In this document: positions 1 through 9,036 of the stretch, in pieces
Numbering within the stretch: position 1 is the first letter of the stretch
How the letters are laid out: the number at the start of each line of letters is the position of its first letter
Assembly: GCA_947493335.1 (NCBI GenBank)
Contig: CANLQO010000002.1
Location: 310,001-374,000 of the forward strand
Direction of reading: 5' to 3'
DNA: 64,000 nt
Source of the DNA: an uncultured Paracoccaceae bacterium
Lineage (GTDB): Bacteria > Pseudomonadota > Alphaproteobacteria > Rhodobacterales > Rhodobacteraceae
Notes under the pieces: generated by a model
The model's input: only the letters and a program-made list of their open reading frames with translations
Databases searched by the model: none
What the model was told of the DNA's origin: nothing
Position numbers and translations under genes: made by a program

Positions 1-2396
1 CAAATTCTGCCGCCGATGAGGTGCCGGAAAACCTACTACACAAGTATTTTAACTGGCGGCCTGACGGCTACGAAGTCACCAGTAGCCTGCGCGACATGGT
101 ACGGTTTTCGAACCAGTCCATCATCAAAGATCCGCCGTTTTCGCGGCTTGACTTGATCACCTGCCGTAACGTGTTGATCTACTTTGACAATGACCTGCAA
201 GATGTGTCGATGCGGGTGTTCCAATATGGTCTGCGCGAAAAGGGCTACCTGCTTCTTGGATCAAGCGAAAGCCCGGGTCTTGTCGATCAGTTCTTTGACG
301 AGGTGTCACAAAAGCACAGGCTGTTTCGTCGCCGCCCCGGTCAGGCTGCACGGCTTGACCTGAACGGTCCCGGACGCGCCGCATCAAGCCGCGCTGCTTT
401 TGAACCCAAGGAACCGTCCAAGAAGCTTGACCCTTATGCCGATCAGCTTTTGGCCGAATTCGCCCCACCCTACGTGGTGCTCAGCCACTCTAGCGAGTTG
501 CTCTTTGCTTCTGAGGGAGCGGCCAAGTATCTGCAAATGAAACCCGGTCGCCCACAACTTGAAATCGTCAAGCTGATGCGGCCAGAGTTATCGACGGCGG
601 TACGTCGGATCCTGAACCGAAAGCTCGACCCGAGCGACACGGTGGCGCAGGATTTTCAGGGCGAAATGAACGGCGAGACTGTTCGCATTCGCATTAGCCG
701 AAAAGTTCTGCCCGACGAGCAACAGCTTCTGGTCTTTCAGGACCAGTTGATGCCGGTTGAGATTGACGATGCAGAATCCGCTATCACCATCGTCAGCCCG
801 CCCTCGGAATACATTCAGGAGCTTGAGGTCGAGCTGGACGAGGCGCGCCAGACGATCCGCACCACTGTCGAAGAACTTGAGACATCCAACGAAGAGCTCA
901 AAAGCTCAAACGAAGAAATGATGTCGATGAACGAAGAGCTGCGTTCAGCGAACGAAGAGCTGACCACCACGAATGACGAACTGAATAATAAGATTGCAGA
1001 AGTGCGCGAGATCAATGGCGATCTTGAGAATCTGATCAGCAGTACGCAGATCGCGACGGTTTTCCTTGATAGCGAGATGAATCTGCGCAGCTTTACCCCT
1101 GAGGCGCAAAAGATGTTCCGCTTTGTGCCCAATGATCAGGGGCGTCGGATCGATGACATCGGCACCGATCTGGATATCCGCCTGCTGATGGACGACTGCG
1201 CCAAAGTGTCCAACAACGGGCGCCCGCTTGAAACGGAATACACCACATTGGGCGAGGATCGTGTCTATCGCGCCCGGATCGTGCCCTATCTGGCGGATGA
1301 TGAACTGACCGGCGGCATTGTCTTTACGCTGGTGGACATCACCGAAATCCGGGGCCTTGCGGTCGAGGCGGAGCGGCAGACACAATTGGCGCGACAGCAC
1401 TTTTCCGAGATCCAAGAGCTTTACGACATCAGCCCTCAGGCCATGGCCCTGATCGGCAGCGATCTGACCTATACCCGCGCCAACAAGCAGTTGGCCGCGA
1501 TGAACGGGCTGGACATCGCGGATATCCTGGGCAAGCGGGTCAATCAGGTCATCCCGGACATGGACGCGCAGATCACACCGGTGGTGAAACAGGTTTTTGA
1601 AACTGGCAAGAAAGTTGAAAACCTACGTGCCATTGGACGTACGGCCAAGGACCCCAATGATGAGCGTGTGTGGGAAGCGGACTTTTACCCCGTCCTGACC
1701 GAGGGAGAGATCAAGGGCGTCGGGTTCAACGTGCGCGATATTACCGAACACGCCCGCATGTCGTTCGAACTTCGGCGCATGATGCAGGAGCTGCAGCATC
1801 GCGTGAAAAACATGCTGGCCAATGTGCTGGCGCTTGTTTCCCGCGCAAGCCGGGACGCGACAGAAGAAAAGGAAGTCTTTGTTGCCCTGTCCAAGCGGAT
1901 TCAGGCATTGGCACAGACCCATAAGCTGTTGACGCAATCGAACTGGAGTTCGGCAAAGTTACACGAGTTGCTGGTGCCCGAATTGGTTGATGTCTACGGC
2001 GACGACCGTGTGCACCTGAAGGGCCCACAAATCGCGGTGAACGCCCGGGCCGCATTATCACTTGGCATGGCGATCCACGAGTTGGCGACCAACGCGGCGA
2101 AGTACGGTTGTTTCTCTGTCCCTGAAGGCAAGGTCAGCCTGAATTGGATGCAGCAGGATGACGGTGAGGAGAACATGTTCATCTTCACCTGGCGCGAAAC
2201 CGGGGGCCCCGCCCCGGCCAAAGAGACACAGGACGGCTTTGGCAGCCAGCTTATCCGGTCGACCATCGAGGGAAGTCTGAATGGCAGCGTTGATATCAAC
2301 CTGCAAAAGAAAGGGCTGGTTTGCGTGATGCGTATCCCCGCCAGCACATTGATCGAGATACCAGATGACACTGTCTATGACATGCTCACGCCCTAG
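1..2396 (+). CDS. CheR-PAS-HWE histidine kinase hybrid (5' partial)
   Basis: The left edge cuts this gene: the frame is open from base 3, and the first GTG at 21 lies inside a CheR methyltransferase domain, so it is not a real start. What remains reads in order: C-terminal half of CheR (conserved DLITCRNVLIYF, about residues 45-60 from the GTG), a PAS-like segment (about 145-245), a long Glu/Asn-rich coiled coil (about 265-335), two further PAS segments (about 340-450 and 470-580), then a HisKA_2/HWE kinase. The phosphoacceptor is His593 in LQHRVKNMLANVLAL and the ATPase N-box is HELATNAAKYG. Such CheB-CheR-PAS-kinase proteins are soluble sensors that signal to receiver proteins. The CheB part, if present, is outside the window. 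The following receiver gene overlaps its end, so the two are probably co-expressed partners. Confidence 0.9.
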   Translation, partial: NSAADEVPENLLHKYFNWRPDGYEVTSSLRDMVRFSNQSIIKDPPFSRLDLITCRNVLIYFDNDLQDVSMRVFQYGLREKGYLLLGSSESPGLVDQFFDEVSQKHRLFRRRPGQAARLDLNGPGRAASSRAAFEPKEPSKKLDPYADQLLAEFAPPYVVLSHSSELLFASEGAAKYLQMKPGRPQLEIVKLMRPELSTAVRRILNRKLDPSDTVAQDFQGEMNGETVRIRISRKVLPDEQQLLVFQDQLMPVEIDDAESAITIVSPPSEYIQELEVELDEARQTIRTTVEELETSNEELKSSNEEMMSMNEELRSANEELTTTNDELNNKIAEVREINGDLENLISSTQIATVFLDSEMNLRSFTPEAQKMFRFVPNDQGRRIDDIGTDLDIRLLMDDCAKVSNNGRPLETEYTTLGEDRVYRARIVPYLADDELTGGIVFTLVDITEIRGLAVEAERQTQLARQHFSEIQELYDISPQAMALIGSDLTYTRANKQLAAMNGLDIADILGKRVNQVIPDMDAQITPVVKQVFETGKKVENLRAIGRTAKDPNDERVWEADFYPVLTEGEIKGVGFNVRDITEHARMSFELRRMMQELQHRVKNMLANVLALVSRASRDATEEKEVFVALSKRIQALAQTHKLLTQSNWSSAKLHELLVPELVDVYGDDRVHLKGPQIAVNARAALSLGMAIHELATNAAKYGCFSVPEGKVSLNWMQQDDGEENMFIFTWRETGGPAPAKETQDGFGSQLIRSTIEGSLNGSVDINLQKKGLVCVMRIPASTLIEIPDDTVYDMLTP

Positions 2397-2733
2397 GGTT
2401 CTATATGTTGAGGACGAAGTGATCGTCGCCCTTGATGTTGCTGACGGACTTGCCGATGAACTTGGGTTTGAGGTGCGCGTCGCCCATAATCTGACCGCCG
2501 CGTTCCGCTTGGTTGAGAGTGAAACGTTCGATTTTGCGTTGCTCGACATGAACCTTGGCCATGGCGAGCGCAGCACTGAGTTGGGGCACAAGCTGGCCGC
2601 GGCGGGGACCCACGTTGTCTTTGCCTCCGGTTACAACCGCAATGAAATCGATGAGATCGCAAACTTTCAATTGATCGAAAAGCCGTTCCTGCTTGATGAC
2701 ATTCGTTCGGCTTTTGGAAGTGCGGTAGGTTAG
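2365..2733 (+). CDS. Stand-alone response regulator receiver protein
   Basis: This is a 122-residue CheY-like receiver domain with no output domain. Visible landmarks are the acidic pair in YVEDE (Asp17/Glu18), the phosphoacceptor Asp61 in FALLDMNL, Ser88 in FASGYN and Lys106 in the IEKPF loop. The gene overlaps the end of the kinase gene by 32 bases from the first ATG; a second in-frame ATG at 2377 is an equally good start. Small single-domain receivers next to HWE kinases are commonly their phosphorylation targets or act as phosphate sinks. Its stop codon overlaps the stop of the convergent gene by four bases (TTAG). Confidence 0.9.
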   Translation: MTLSMTCSRPRVLYVEDEVIVALDVADGLADELGFEVRVAHNLTAAFRLVESETFDFALLDMNLGHGERSTELGHKLAAAGTHVVFASGYNRNEIDEIANFQLIEKPFLLDDIRSAFGSAVG

Positions 2734-3206
2734 CCGGTGCAGGACTTAACGCCCATACGGATCAATTGTGCACCGCTCATGCGATAGACACCATGTATCC
2801 GGTTGCGTCCCTCTTTCAGGAACCAGGTTTTGAGTGGTTCGGGGTAGTAATGCGCCATCACCCGGCTGGCATAGTCAAAGTCCGGAGGTGACATGGGGCG
2901 GCCATAATGGCTGGGCCCATGAAAACCAAAGGTCGTGTCAGCGGTGACACAAGTCTGCGGCAAACCGATCAACATGGTGCAGGTTGAATAGCAGATATCG
3001 CCACTGATCTGGACGGGCCGCCCGCTGGCGCGCAAATTACGCAACTCGATCAATCGGTCACGGATGACCCCACCCCGATCATTGCCGATGACAACCGTGC
3101 CATCTGCCAATGTCATTTGTGCCTGTAGATCACCGGCGGCGACCAACGCCACGACAACACATACCGACCTTGCAAAAACCGATACCCACGAACCGAAGAC
3201 GCGCAT
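2730..3206 (-). CDS. Small exported protein of the ClpP-like periplasmic type
   Basis: This 158-residue protein has an N-terminal hydrophobic signal peptide (about residues 8-29, cleavage likely after LQAQ). The mature part has the motif GDICYSTCTMLIGLP, then FGFHGPSHYGRP, and a Cys near the end. The small-residue turn followed by a hydrophobic strand and the FGFHGP element recall the ClpP/crotonase-like 'predicted periplasmic protein' family common in Alphaproteobacteria, but the Ser/Thr that would act as nucleophile (Ser-Thr in CYSTC) is not proven. The cysteines at both ends suggest disulfide bonds after export. It stands alone, convergent with the receiver gene. Exported location is fairly sure; function is not known. 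Confidence 0.7.
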   Translation of the reverse strand: MRVFGSWVSVFARSVCVVVALVAAGDLQAQMTLADGTVVIGNDRGGVIRDRLIELRNLRASGRPVQISGDICYSTCTMLIGLPQTCVTADTTFGFHGPSHYGRPMSPPDFDYASRVMAHYYPEPLKTWFLKEGRNRIHGVYRMSGAQLIRMGVKSCTG

Positions 3207-3377
3207 CTTTCACCCAATCCTTTAGGGGATCGGATTGTCACCGATCCCAACGCCCCCACGGCTGGATCAGGTTGTGTCACACCGGCCCTTAACGCCGGCT
3301 TGCCAGGGCGCCCGGATTCTGCATCAAGATTTGTTCAACTGATTGGGAAATTTAAGAAAAAATTTGAACCAATGAAA

Positions 3378-3409
3378 AAGAACGGCGCTGCAACTGCAAC
3401 GCCGTTCTT
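3378..3409 (-). terminator. Rho-independent terminator of the Gly-rich protein gene
   Basis: A perfect 10-bp inverted repeat (AAGAACGGCG / CGCCGTTCTT) with a 12-base loop lies about 20 bases past the stop codon of the leftward gene at 3430-3723. On the minus strand the stem is followed by TTTCATT, giving a short U-rich tail. Confidence 0.75.
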
Positions 3410-3429
3410 CGAAAATACTGAGGCGTGAG

Positions 3430-3723
3430 TTAGCTGCCGGTCCCAGAGGTTGTCGGCGTTGAACCGCCGCCGCCACCGCCGCCGCCACCACCGCCAGCAC
3501 CAAGCAGGCCGATGCCAGCAATTGCGCCAAGTGGAACGAGAGCAGGAATCAGACCCGTTGCCCCAAGGGCTGCAAGATCAATGCATTCCTGAAGCTCGGC
3601 GTTAGCCGGAAGTGCACAATCGATGGTGAGCGGTGCCGCAGTACCGTCATCAGTGGTTTGCGCCGAAGTGGTTGTCGCAATCGCCGTTGCCGTCAAAGCA
3701 ACACACATTATACGAATGGTCAT
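3430..3723 (-). CDS. Small secreted glycine-rich protein
   Basis: I chose the ATG at 3723 because a clear signal peptide follows it directly (MTIRIMCVALTATAIATTTSAQ); an upstream start at 3750 would add nine charged residues in front. The mature protein of about 75 residues has two cysteines (IDCALP and LQECIDL) that could form a disulfide, a hydrophobic segment (LIPALVPLGAIAGIGLLGAG), a run of eleven glycines and a short Ser/Thr/Pro/Gly tail. It sits divergently from the Wzc-like gene with its own terminator. The hydrophobic-then-glycine ending faintly recalls exosortase or surface-anchor tails but lacks the usual Arg cluster. Small Gly-rich exported proteins often flank exopolysaccharide loci; the function is unknown. 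Confidence 0.75.
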   Translation of the reverse strand: MTIRIMCVALTATAIATTTSAQTTDDGTAAPLTIDCALPANAELQECIDLAALGATGLIPALVPLGAIAGIGLLGAGGGGGGGGGGGSTPTTSGTGS

Positions 3724-3956
3724 CAGACTATCCTCATCTGTAAGGTCCAAGATTTCTTAGCAGAATTCATATCCTGACAGAAGGCCATAATTTTGCCAAA
3801 ATTCCACCTGGGGGCAGCTATGATGGTTAATAACTGCAATTTCGCGCAGAATGCTGCCGATTTAGGCAGGACCCCGGCGACTATTGGTTGGCGTGCCAAG
3901 TTGCTATTTGACCGAAATCGCGGCACACCGGACTGGGAAACTGGGCGGGTAAGACA

Positions 3957-6089
3957 ATGAAAGACGACGGGATTCATGGCCGCGCGGCGGGGACCGCACA
4001 TTCCGGGCCGGATTCGTTGAATCTAAGTTCAATCGCGGGCACGCTGTGGCGCGGCAAGTGGTTGGTTCTGCTGACCAGTGTCATCGGCATGCTTTTGGCC
4101 GGATATTACGCCTTCGTCGTTGCCATTCCACAGTATCGCGCGACCGCTGTGGTGATACTCGAGACACAACAAGAAAGTGTGGTCGATCTACAAAGCGTGG
4201 TTGGCGGGTTTTCAGGGGACACCTCTGCCATCAATTCTGAGGTCGAAGTGCTGCGCGCGCGGTCCCTGATGGGCAAGGTTGTCGACCGGCTTGATCTGAC
4301 CAAAGACCCTGAATTCAACGGCGACCTTCGTCCCCCCACGCTGCGCGCCCAAATACGGGAACGCGTTTATGGCATGCTGGGCCGGATAGAGCCTGAAAAC
4401 AGCTTGTCCGCTGACGCCGAGGCAACACGGGTCAGAGATGCCGTTGTGACCCGTCTTTTGCGGCAAGTGACAGTTCGCAACGTCCCTTCCAGCCTTGTAT
4501 TTCAGGTGACGGTGGAAACTGAAAACGCCGAAAAATCAGCCCTGATCGCAGACACAATCGTGTCTTCGTATATCCTCAACCAGCTTGAAGTGAAGTTCGA
4601 GGCGACCGAACAAGCCACCAGTTGGCTATCAGATCGCGTCGCCACTTTGCAGATTGAGTTGGAGGATGCAGAGGCACGGGTGAAGGATTTCAGCGCTGGG
4701 ACGGATCTTGTCTCTGTTGAGGGTTTGCAGGCGCTTGAACGGCAAATCAAGGATTTGCGCGACCGCATTGCCTCTGCCAAGGCAAACGAAGTGACCACAG
4801 CCGCAACAGTCACGCAGCTTAACGCGGCAACGGATCGTGACGCACAGGCAGAAGCCGCCGCGGATCCGCAGCTTGATCGTCTTTTGGTGCGCGCACGGTC
4901 CGATGATGCAATGGCGAGTGCTTTTGACACGCGGTTCGCGCAAATCGTTGCACGCGCCGAACTTGAGGCAACCAGGAGCGCGCAGCAATCAGACGCGTTA
5001 GAAGCGTCATTGGCACCGCTGGAAGCGCAGATCGAAAGGCAAGGACAGGACCTGATCGAACTCCAGCAGCTTCAGCGCGAAGCAGAAGCGTCGCGCCTGC
5101 TTTACGAATATTTTCTTGGACGCCTGAAAGAGACATCCGCACAGGAAGGAATCCAACAGGCCGACAGCCGCATCCTTTCGGATGCCGTTGTGCCGATTGA
5201 ACCTTCAGAGCCGCGCAAGACGCTGTTGACCCTTTTGGGGGCGTTTGTCGGGCTTTTCGTCGGAGCCCTGTGGGTCACATTTCGAGAAAGCGGCAAGGAT
5301 GACTTCCGTACCGCAGCAGAGCTGGAACAATTCACCGGTGAGGCGGTTCTGGGGCAGATCCCGGTAATCCCCGGTCGCGGCAGAAAGCGGACGCTCACCT
5401 ATCTTGCCGAAAAACCAACCTCTGCCGCCGCAGAAGCGATCCGCAATTTGCGGACCTCTGTACTGTTGTCAAATGCCGATCAACCACCCCAGATCATTCT
5501 GTCCACATCGTCGTTGCCCGCCGAAGGCAAAACGACCAATTCCTTGGCCTTGACCCAGAACCTTGCCGGCATGGGCAAAAAGGTCCTTTTGGTAGAGGGC
5601 GACATCCGGCGGCGCACTTTTCAGGCTTATTTCGAAGATTTGCCGCAACAGGGGCTAGTCTCGGTTTTGGCCGGTGACATGAAGCTGGAAGACGCAATCT
5701 TATCTGTCCCTCTGCTTGGCGCCGACGTTTTAGGTGGAGAGCAGACAACGACAAACGCAGCTGATCTGTTTTCATCAGATCGCTTCAAGGCCCTGATTTC
5801 TGACATGCGCGCGCGTTACGATCACGTCATAATCGACACGCCGCCGGTTCTTGTTGTTCCGGATGCCCGGATCATCGCTCAGCATGTGGATTCTGTTCTT
5901 TTCACGGTCAAATGGGACAGCACCACAAAACCACAGGTGGACGAGTCGCTGCGCCTGTTCCGGGATGCCAATTTGCGGATCTCGGGACTTGTCCTGAGCC
6001 AGATCAACCCGCGTGGCATGAAGCGCTATGGTTATGGTGGAAAATACGGGGCTTATGGCGCCTACGGCGCGCGCTATTATACCAACTAG
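3957..6089 (+). CDS. Polysaccharide co-polymerase / tyrosine autokinase (Wzc/ExoP/GumC type)
   Basis: This is a 710-residue inner-membrane protein that sets polymer length and couples polymerisation to export. The N-terminal Wzz domain has one membrane helix (about 30-52); a long periplasmic coiled-coil part follows (about 215-400); a second helix (LLTLLGAFVGLFVGALWV, about 422-440) returns to the cytoplasm. The bacterial tyrosine kinase domain has Walker A (SSLPAEGKTTNS, about 515-526), Walker A' (VLLVEGDIRRR) and Walker B (HVIIDTPPVLVV). The C-terminus is a Tyr/Gly cluster, YGYGGKYGAYGAYGARYY, the expected autophosphorylation tail. Ugd follows after 21 bases; BY-kinases are known to phosphorylate Ugd, so the pairing is meaningful. 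Confidence 0.95.
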   Translation: MKDDGIHGRAAGTAHSGPDSLNLSSIAGTLWRGKWLVLLTSVIGMLLAGYYAFVVAIPQYRATAVVILETQQESVVDLQSVVGGFSGDTSAINSEVEVLRARSLMGKVVDRLDLTKDPEFNGDLRPPTLRAQIRERVYGMLGRIEPENSLSADAEATRVRDAVVTRLLRQVTVRNVPSSLVFQVTVETENAEKSALIADTIVSSYILNQLEVKFEATEQATSWLSDRVATLQIELEDAEARVKDFSAGTDLVSVEGLQALERQIKDLRDRIASAKANEVTTAATVTQLNAATDRDAQAEAAADPQLDRLLVRARSDDAMASAFDTRFAQIVARAELEATRSAQQSDALEASLAPLEAQIERQGQDLIELQQLQREAEASRLLYEYFLGRLKETSAQEGIQQADSRILSDAVVPIEPSEPRKTLLTLLGAFVGLFVGALWVTFRESGKDDFRTAAELEQFTGEAVLGQIPVIPGRGRKRTLTYLAEKPTSAAAEAIRNLRTSVLLSNADQPPQIILSTSSLPAEGKTTNSLALTQNLAGMGKKVLLVEGDIRRRTFQAYFEDLPQQGLVSVLAGDMKLEDAILSVPLLGADVLGGEQTTTNAADLFSSDRFKALISDMRARYDHVIIDTPPVLVVPDARIIAQHVDSVLFTVKWDSTTKPQVDESLRLFRDANLRISGLVLSQINPRGMKRYGYGGKYGAYGAYGARYYTN

Positions 6090-6110
6090 CTGCCCAGATA
6101 AGGACGCCCC

Positions 6111-7439
6111 ATGAAAATTGTGATGCTTGGCACAGGCTATGTTGGACTGGTTTCTGGTGTCTGTTTTTCCGATTTTGGGCATGACGTCGTCTGTGTCGAC
6201 AAGGATGCCGCCAAGATCGACAAGCTCGTGGCGGGAGAGGTCCCGATCTATGAACCCGGGCTGGAGGATGTCCTGCAACGCAACGTGGCCGCTGGACGCC
6301 TGGCGTTTGCAACCGATTTAGCGACGGCGCTGGACGGGGCAGATGCGGTGTTTATCGCGGTTGGCACGCCAACACGCCGTGGCGATGGCCATGCAGATCT
6401 GTCCTACGTCATGGCAGCTGCAACGGAGGTGGCGCAGTTCGCGGCTGACGGCATTCTTGTGGTCACCAAATCCACAGTACCCGTTGGCACAAACAGACAA
6501 GTCGCAGCAACGATCCGCGCGGCGAACCCCAATCTTGTCTTTGATGTAGCGTCAAATCCCGAATTTCTGCGTGAGGGTGCGGCTATTGACGACTTCATGC
6601 GCCCGGATCGTGTGGTTGTCGGGGTCGAAAGCGATCGAGCTGCGACAATCATGCAGGCGATTTACCGACCACTTTTTCTGCGAGACTTTCCGATCATCAT
6701 CACCGACATGGAAAGTGCCGAAATGACAAAATACGCCGCGAATGCCTTTCTTGCGACGAAAGTTACATTCATGAATGAGATCGCGGCGCTATGTGAGCGC
6801 ACTGGCGCTGACGTCAAAGAGGTTGCGCGCGGCGTCGGCTATGATGGCCGCATTGGCAACAAGTTTCTGCATGCAGGGCCGGGTTTTGGCGGGTCTTGCT
6901 TTCCCAAAGATACCAAAGCGCTGGCGCGGATTGGGCAAGAGCACGGCTACCCGATGCGGATCACAGAGACAGTGATCGACGTCAACGAGAAGGTCAAGGC
7001 ACGCATGGTCGAGCGACTGCGAGATCTAGTCGATGGCACCTTCAGCGGCAAGACAATCGCCGTGCTGGGTGCGACGTTCAAACCCAACACCGACGACATG
7101 CGCGCGGCCCCGTCGCTCACGATTATCCCGGCGATGATTGGTGAGGGTGCAAAGGTGCGACTGACGGACCCGCAGGCGGAACGTGAAGGGCGCGCGTTAC
7201 TACCCGGAGTGGTCTGGACCGATGACGCCTATGATGCTGTCACCGGCGCGAACGCGATGGTCATCCTGACAGAGTGGAATGCCTTCCGTGCACTTGATCT
7301 GACCCGACTGGCAGGGGCAATGTTGCAACCGCGGATGGCAGACCTCCGCAATATATATAGTGCCAATGACGCTATCGATGCCGGGTTTGAAAGTTACATT
7401 TCAATCGGACGGAAGGACGCCGGTCTGTCGAGCAATTGA
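6111..7439 (+). CDS. ugd: UDP-glucose 6-dehydrogenase
   Basis: This protein oxidises UDP-glucose to UDP-glucuronate with two NAD+. The 442 residues match the usual family length. Seen are the N-terminal Rossmann motif GTGYVGLVSG, a middle domain with EFLREGAAIDDF, and the catalytic Cys263 in FGGSCFPKDTKAL, followed by the C-terminal UDP-binding domain. It lies 21 bases after the co-polymerase gene and reads the same way, so the two form one transcription unit. Its product would feed the UDP-glucuronate 4-epimerase-like protein at 13024-14037. It is convergent with manC across 47 bases. Confidence 0.97.
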   Translation: MKIVMLGTGYVGLVSGVCFSDFGHDVVCVDKDAAKIDKLVAGEVPIYEPGLEDVLQRNVAAGRLAFATDLATALDGADAVFIAVGTPTRRGDGHADLSYVMAAATEVAQFAADGILVVTKSTVPVGTNRQVAATIRAANPNLVFDVASNPEFLREGAAIDDFMRPDRVVVGVESDRAATIMQAIYRPLFLRDFPIIITDMESAEMTKYAANAFLATKVTFMNEIAALCERTGADVKEVARGVGYDGRIGNKFLHAGPGFGGSCFPKDTKALARIGQEHGYPMRITETVIDVNEKVKARMVERLRDLVDGTFSGKTIAVLGATFKPNTDDMRAAPSLTIIPAMIGEGAKVRLTDPQAEREGRALLPGVVWTDDAYDAVTGANAMVILTEWNAFRALDLTRLAGAMLQPRMADLRNIYSANDAIDAGFESYISIGRKDAGLSSN

Positions 7440-7486
7440 AGGACACAAACTCGCTGATAAAATTGATCTGCGCATCCCAGACCTCA

Positions 7487-8911
7487 TTACCCGCGGGCAT
7501 AGACATCCTCATACCTGATGATATCGTCTTCTCCGAGATAAGTCCCCGTCTGAACTTCAATCAAGACCATTGGAACCTTGCCAGGGTTTTCCATCCGATG
7601 AACCGCACCCAATGGAATGTAGACTGACTGGTTCTCGGACACGAGCTGCTCTGTCTCATTGATCGTCACTTTCGCTGTTCCTTCGACTACAATCCAGTGT
7701 TCGGCGCGATGGTGGTGGCTTTGCAGTGAAAGAGCCGCACCAGGATTCACGACGATCCGTTTGACCTGAAATCTGTCACCAATGGCAAGGCTGTCAAACC
7801 AACCCCATGGACGGTGATCGCGCGGAAAGGTTTCTGCCTGTGCGTTCCCGCGCAATTTTAGAGTGTTGACGGCAAGTTTGACGTCTTGTGCACGCGATTT
7901 GTCCGCGACAAGGACCGCATCTGGCATACAGACCACAATCGTATCCTTTAAACCCAACCCCACAACCACCTGTCCGTCCGCCTCGGAGCGCAACAGCGTA
8001 TTGTTGCATTCAATGGCGCTAGCATCGCCACTTGTCACGACGCCAAAACTGTCGGGGCTGCCTTCTCGCCAGACGGCGTCCCAATCTCCCAGATCCGACC
8101 AACCGGCGGAGAAGGGCACAACCGAAAGATCCTTGGCCTTCTCCATGACTGCGTAGTCGACAGAGATGTCTTCGGCCCGCGCCCAGTGATCCGGATCGAG
8201 GCGCAAGAACCCCAAATCGGGCTTTGCCGTTTCGACGGCCTCAGTCACCGCGTCTATCATCTCTGGTGCATGGGACTGAAAGGCCGCAAGTACCGTTTTT
8301 GTCGCAAAAACAAAAATGCCTGCATTCCAAAGATAATGCCCATCTTCAAGCATCCGCTCTGCTTCTTTCAGGTCCGGTTTCTCTACAAACCGCTTAAGCG
8401 GAATTGCGACATTCTCAGACGCGGCACCGGCAAGCTCCAGATAGCCATATCCAGTTTCTGGACGATCCGGCTGAATTCCAAATGTCACCATCTGTCCGGA
8501 CAAGGCGGCCTCGGCAGCCGTTGCTACGGCCGCCGCGAATGCGGCGTCGTCTGGGATGACGTGATCAGAAGGGGCCACAAGCATCAGGCTCTCAGGATCC
8601 GTTTTGGCCAAGTGCAACGCAGCAGCCAGAACAGCCGGTCCTGTGTTTCTGCCTTCCGGTTCGATCAGAATGGCACCGGGATCAATGGCAACCGCCGAAA
8701 GCTGTTCCGTCACAACAAACCGAAAGTCAGAGTTTGTGACAACCGTCGGAGGTGCGAAATGCTCACCCTGCAAACGCAGAGCGGAGGCCTGAAAGAGGCT
8801 CTGCTCTCCGACAAGAGACGCGAATTGTTTTGGATAGCTCTTTCGCGACAACGGCCAAAGTCGAGAACCGGAACCTCCCGCCAGCAATACCGGGTAAATC
8901 ATTCGATTCAT
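7487..8911 (-). CDS. manC: Mannose-1-phosphate guanylyltransferase / mannose-6-phosphate isomerase
   Basis: This is a bifunctional type II enzyme making GDP-mannose (and possibly mannose-6-phosphate). The pyrophosphorylase signature LLAGGSGSRLWPLSRKSYPKQ is at the N-terminus, VEKP (in KRFVEKPDLKEA) near residue 170, and a C-terminal cupin isomerase part has QSHHHRAEHWIVVEGTAKV. I prefer the ATG at 8911 to the GTG at 8917: an AAGGA box lies eight bases before the ATG but only two before the GTG. The length (474) fits the AlgA/CpsB/XanB family. The GT25 gene lies upstream in the same direction, 119-125 bases away, so a separate promoter is possible. Confidence 0.95.
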   Translation of the reverse strand: MNRMIYPVLLAGGSGSRLWPLSRKSYPKQFASLVGEQSLFQASALRLQGEHFAPPTVVTNSDFRFVVTEQLSAVAIDPGAILIEPEGRNTGPAVLAAALHLAKTDPESLMLVAPSDHVIPDDAAFAAAVATAAEAALSGQMVTFGIQPDRPETGYGYLELAGAASENVAIPLKRFVEKPDLKEAERMLEDGHYLWNAGIFVFATKTVLAAFQSHAPEMIDAVTEAVETAKPDLGFLRLDPDHWARAEDISVDYAVMEKAKDLSVVPFSAGWSDLGDWDAVWREGSPDSFGVVTSGDASAIECNNTLLRSEADGQVVVGLGLKDTIVVCMPDAVLVADKSRAQDVKLAVNTLKLRGNAQAETFPRDHRPWGWFDSLAIGDRFQVKRIVVNPGAALSLQSHHHRAEHWIVVEGTAKVTINETEQLVSENQSVYIPLGAVHRMENPGKVPMVLIEVQTGTYLGEDDIIRYEDVYARG

Positions 8912-9036
8912 CGACACGTTTCCTTCAATCGATCCGCCATTTCCGTTGCATCCTTATATCCGATATTGCGGCTTTTGGTATCGTATCAAGCGGCCGAAAC
9001 TGGTAGCGACCAGCTTAGGGTTTGCCCCTGATCCTG

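Noticed and set aside
8186-9031. Open frame of 281 codons on the plus strand
   Set aside because: It lies wholly opposite manC and its upstream spacer, has odd composition (many Cys, Arg, His) and no domain; a shadow of manC codon use.
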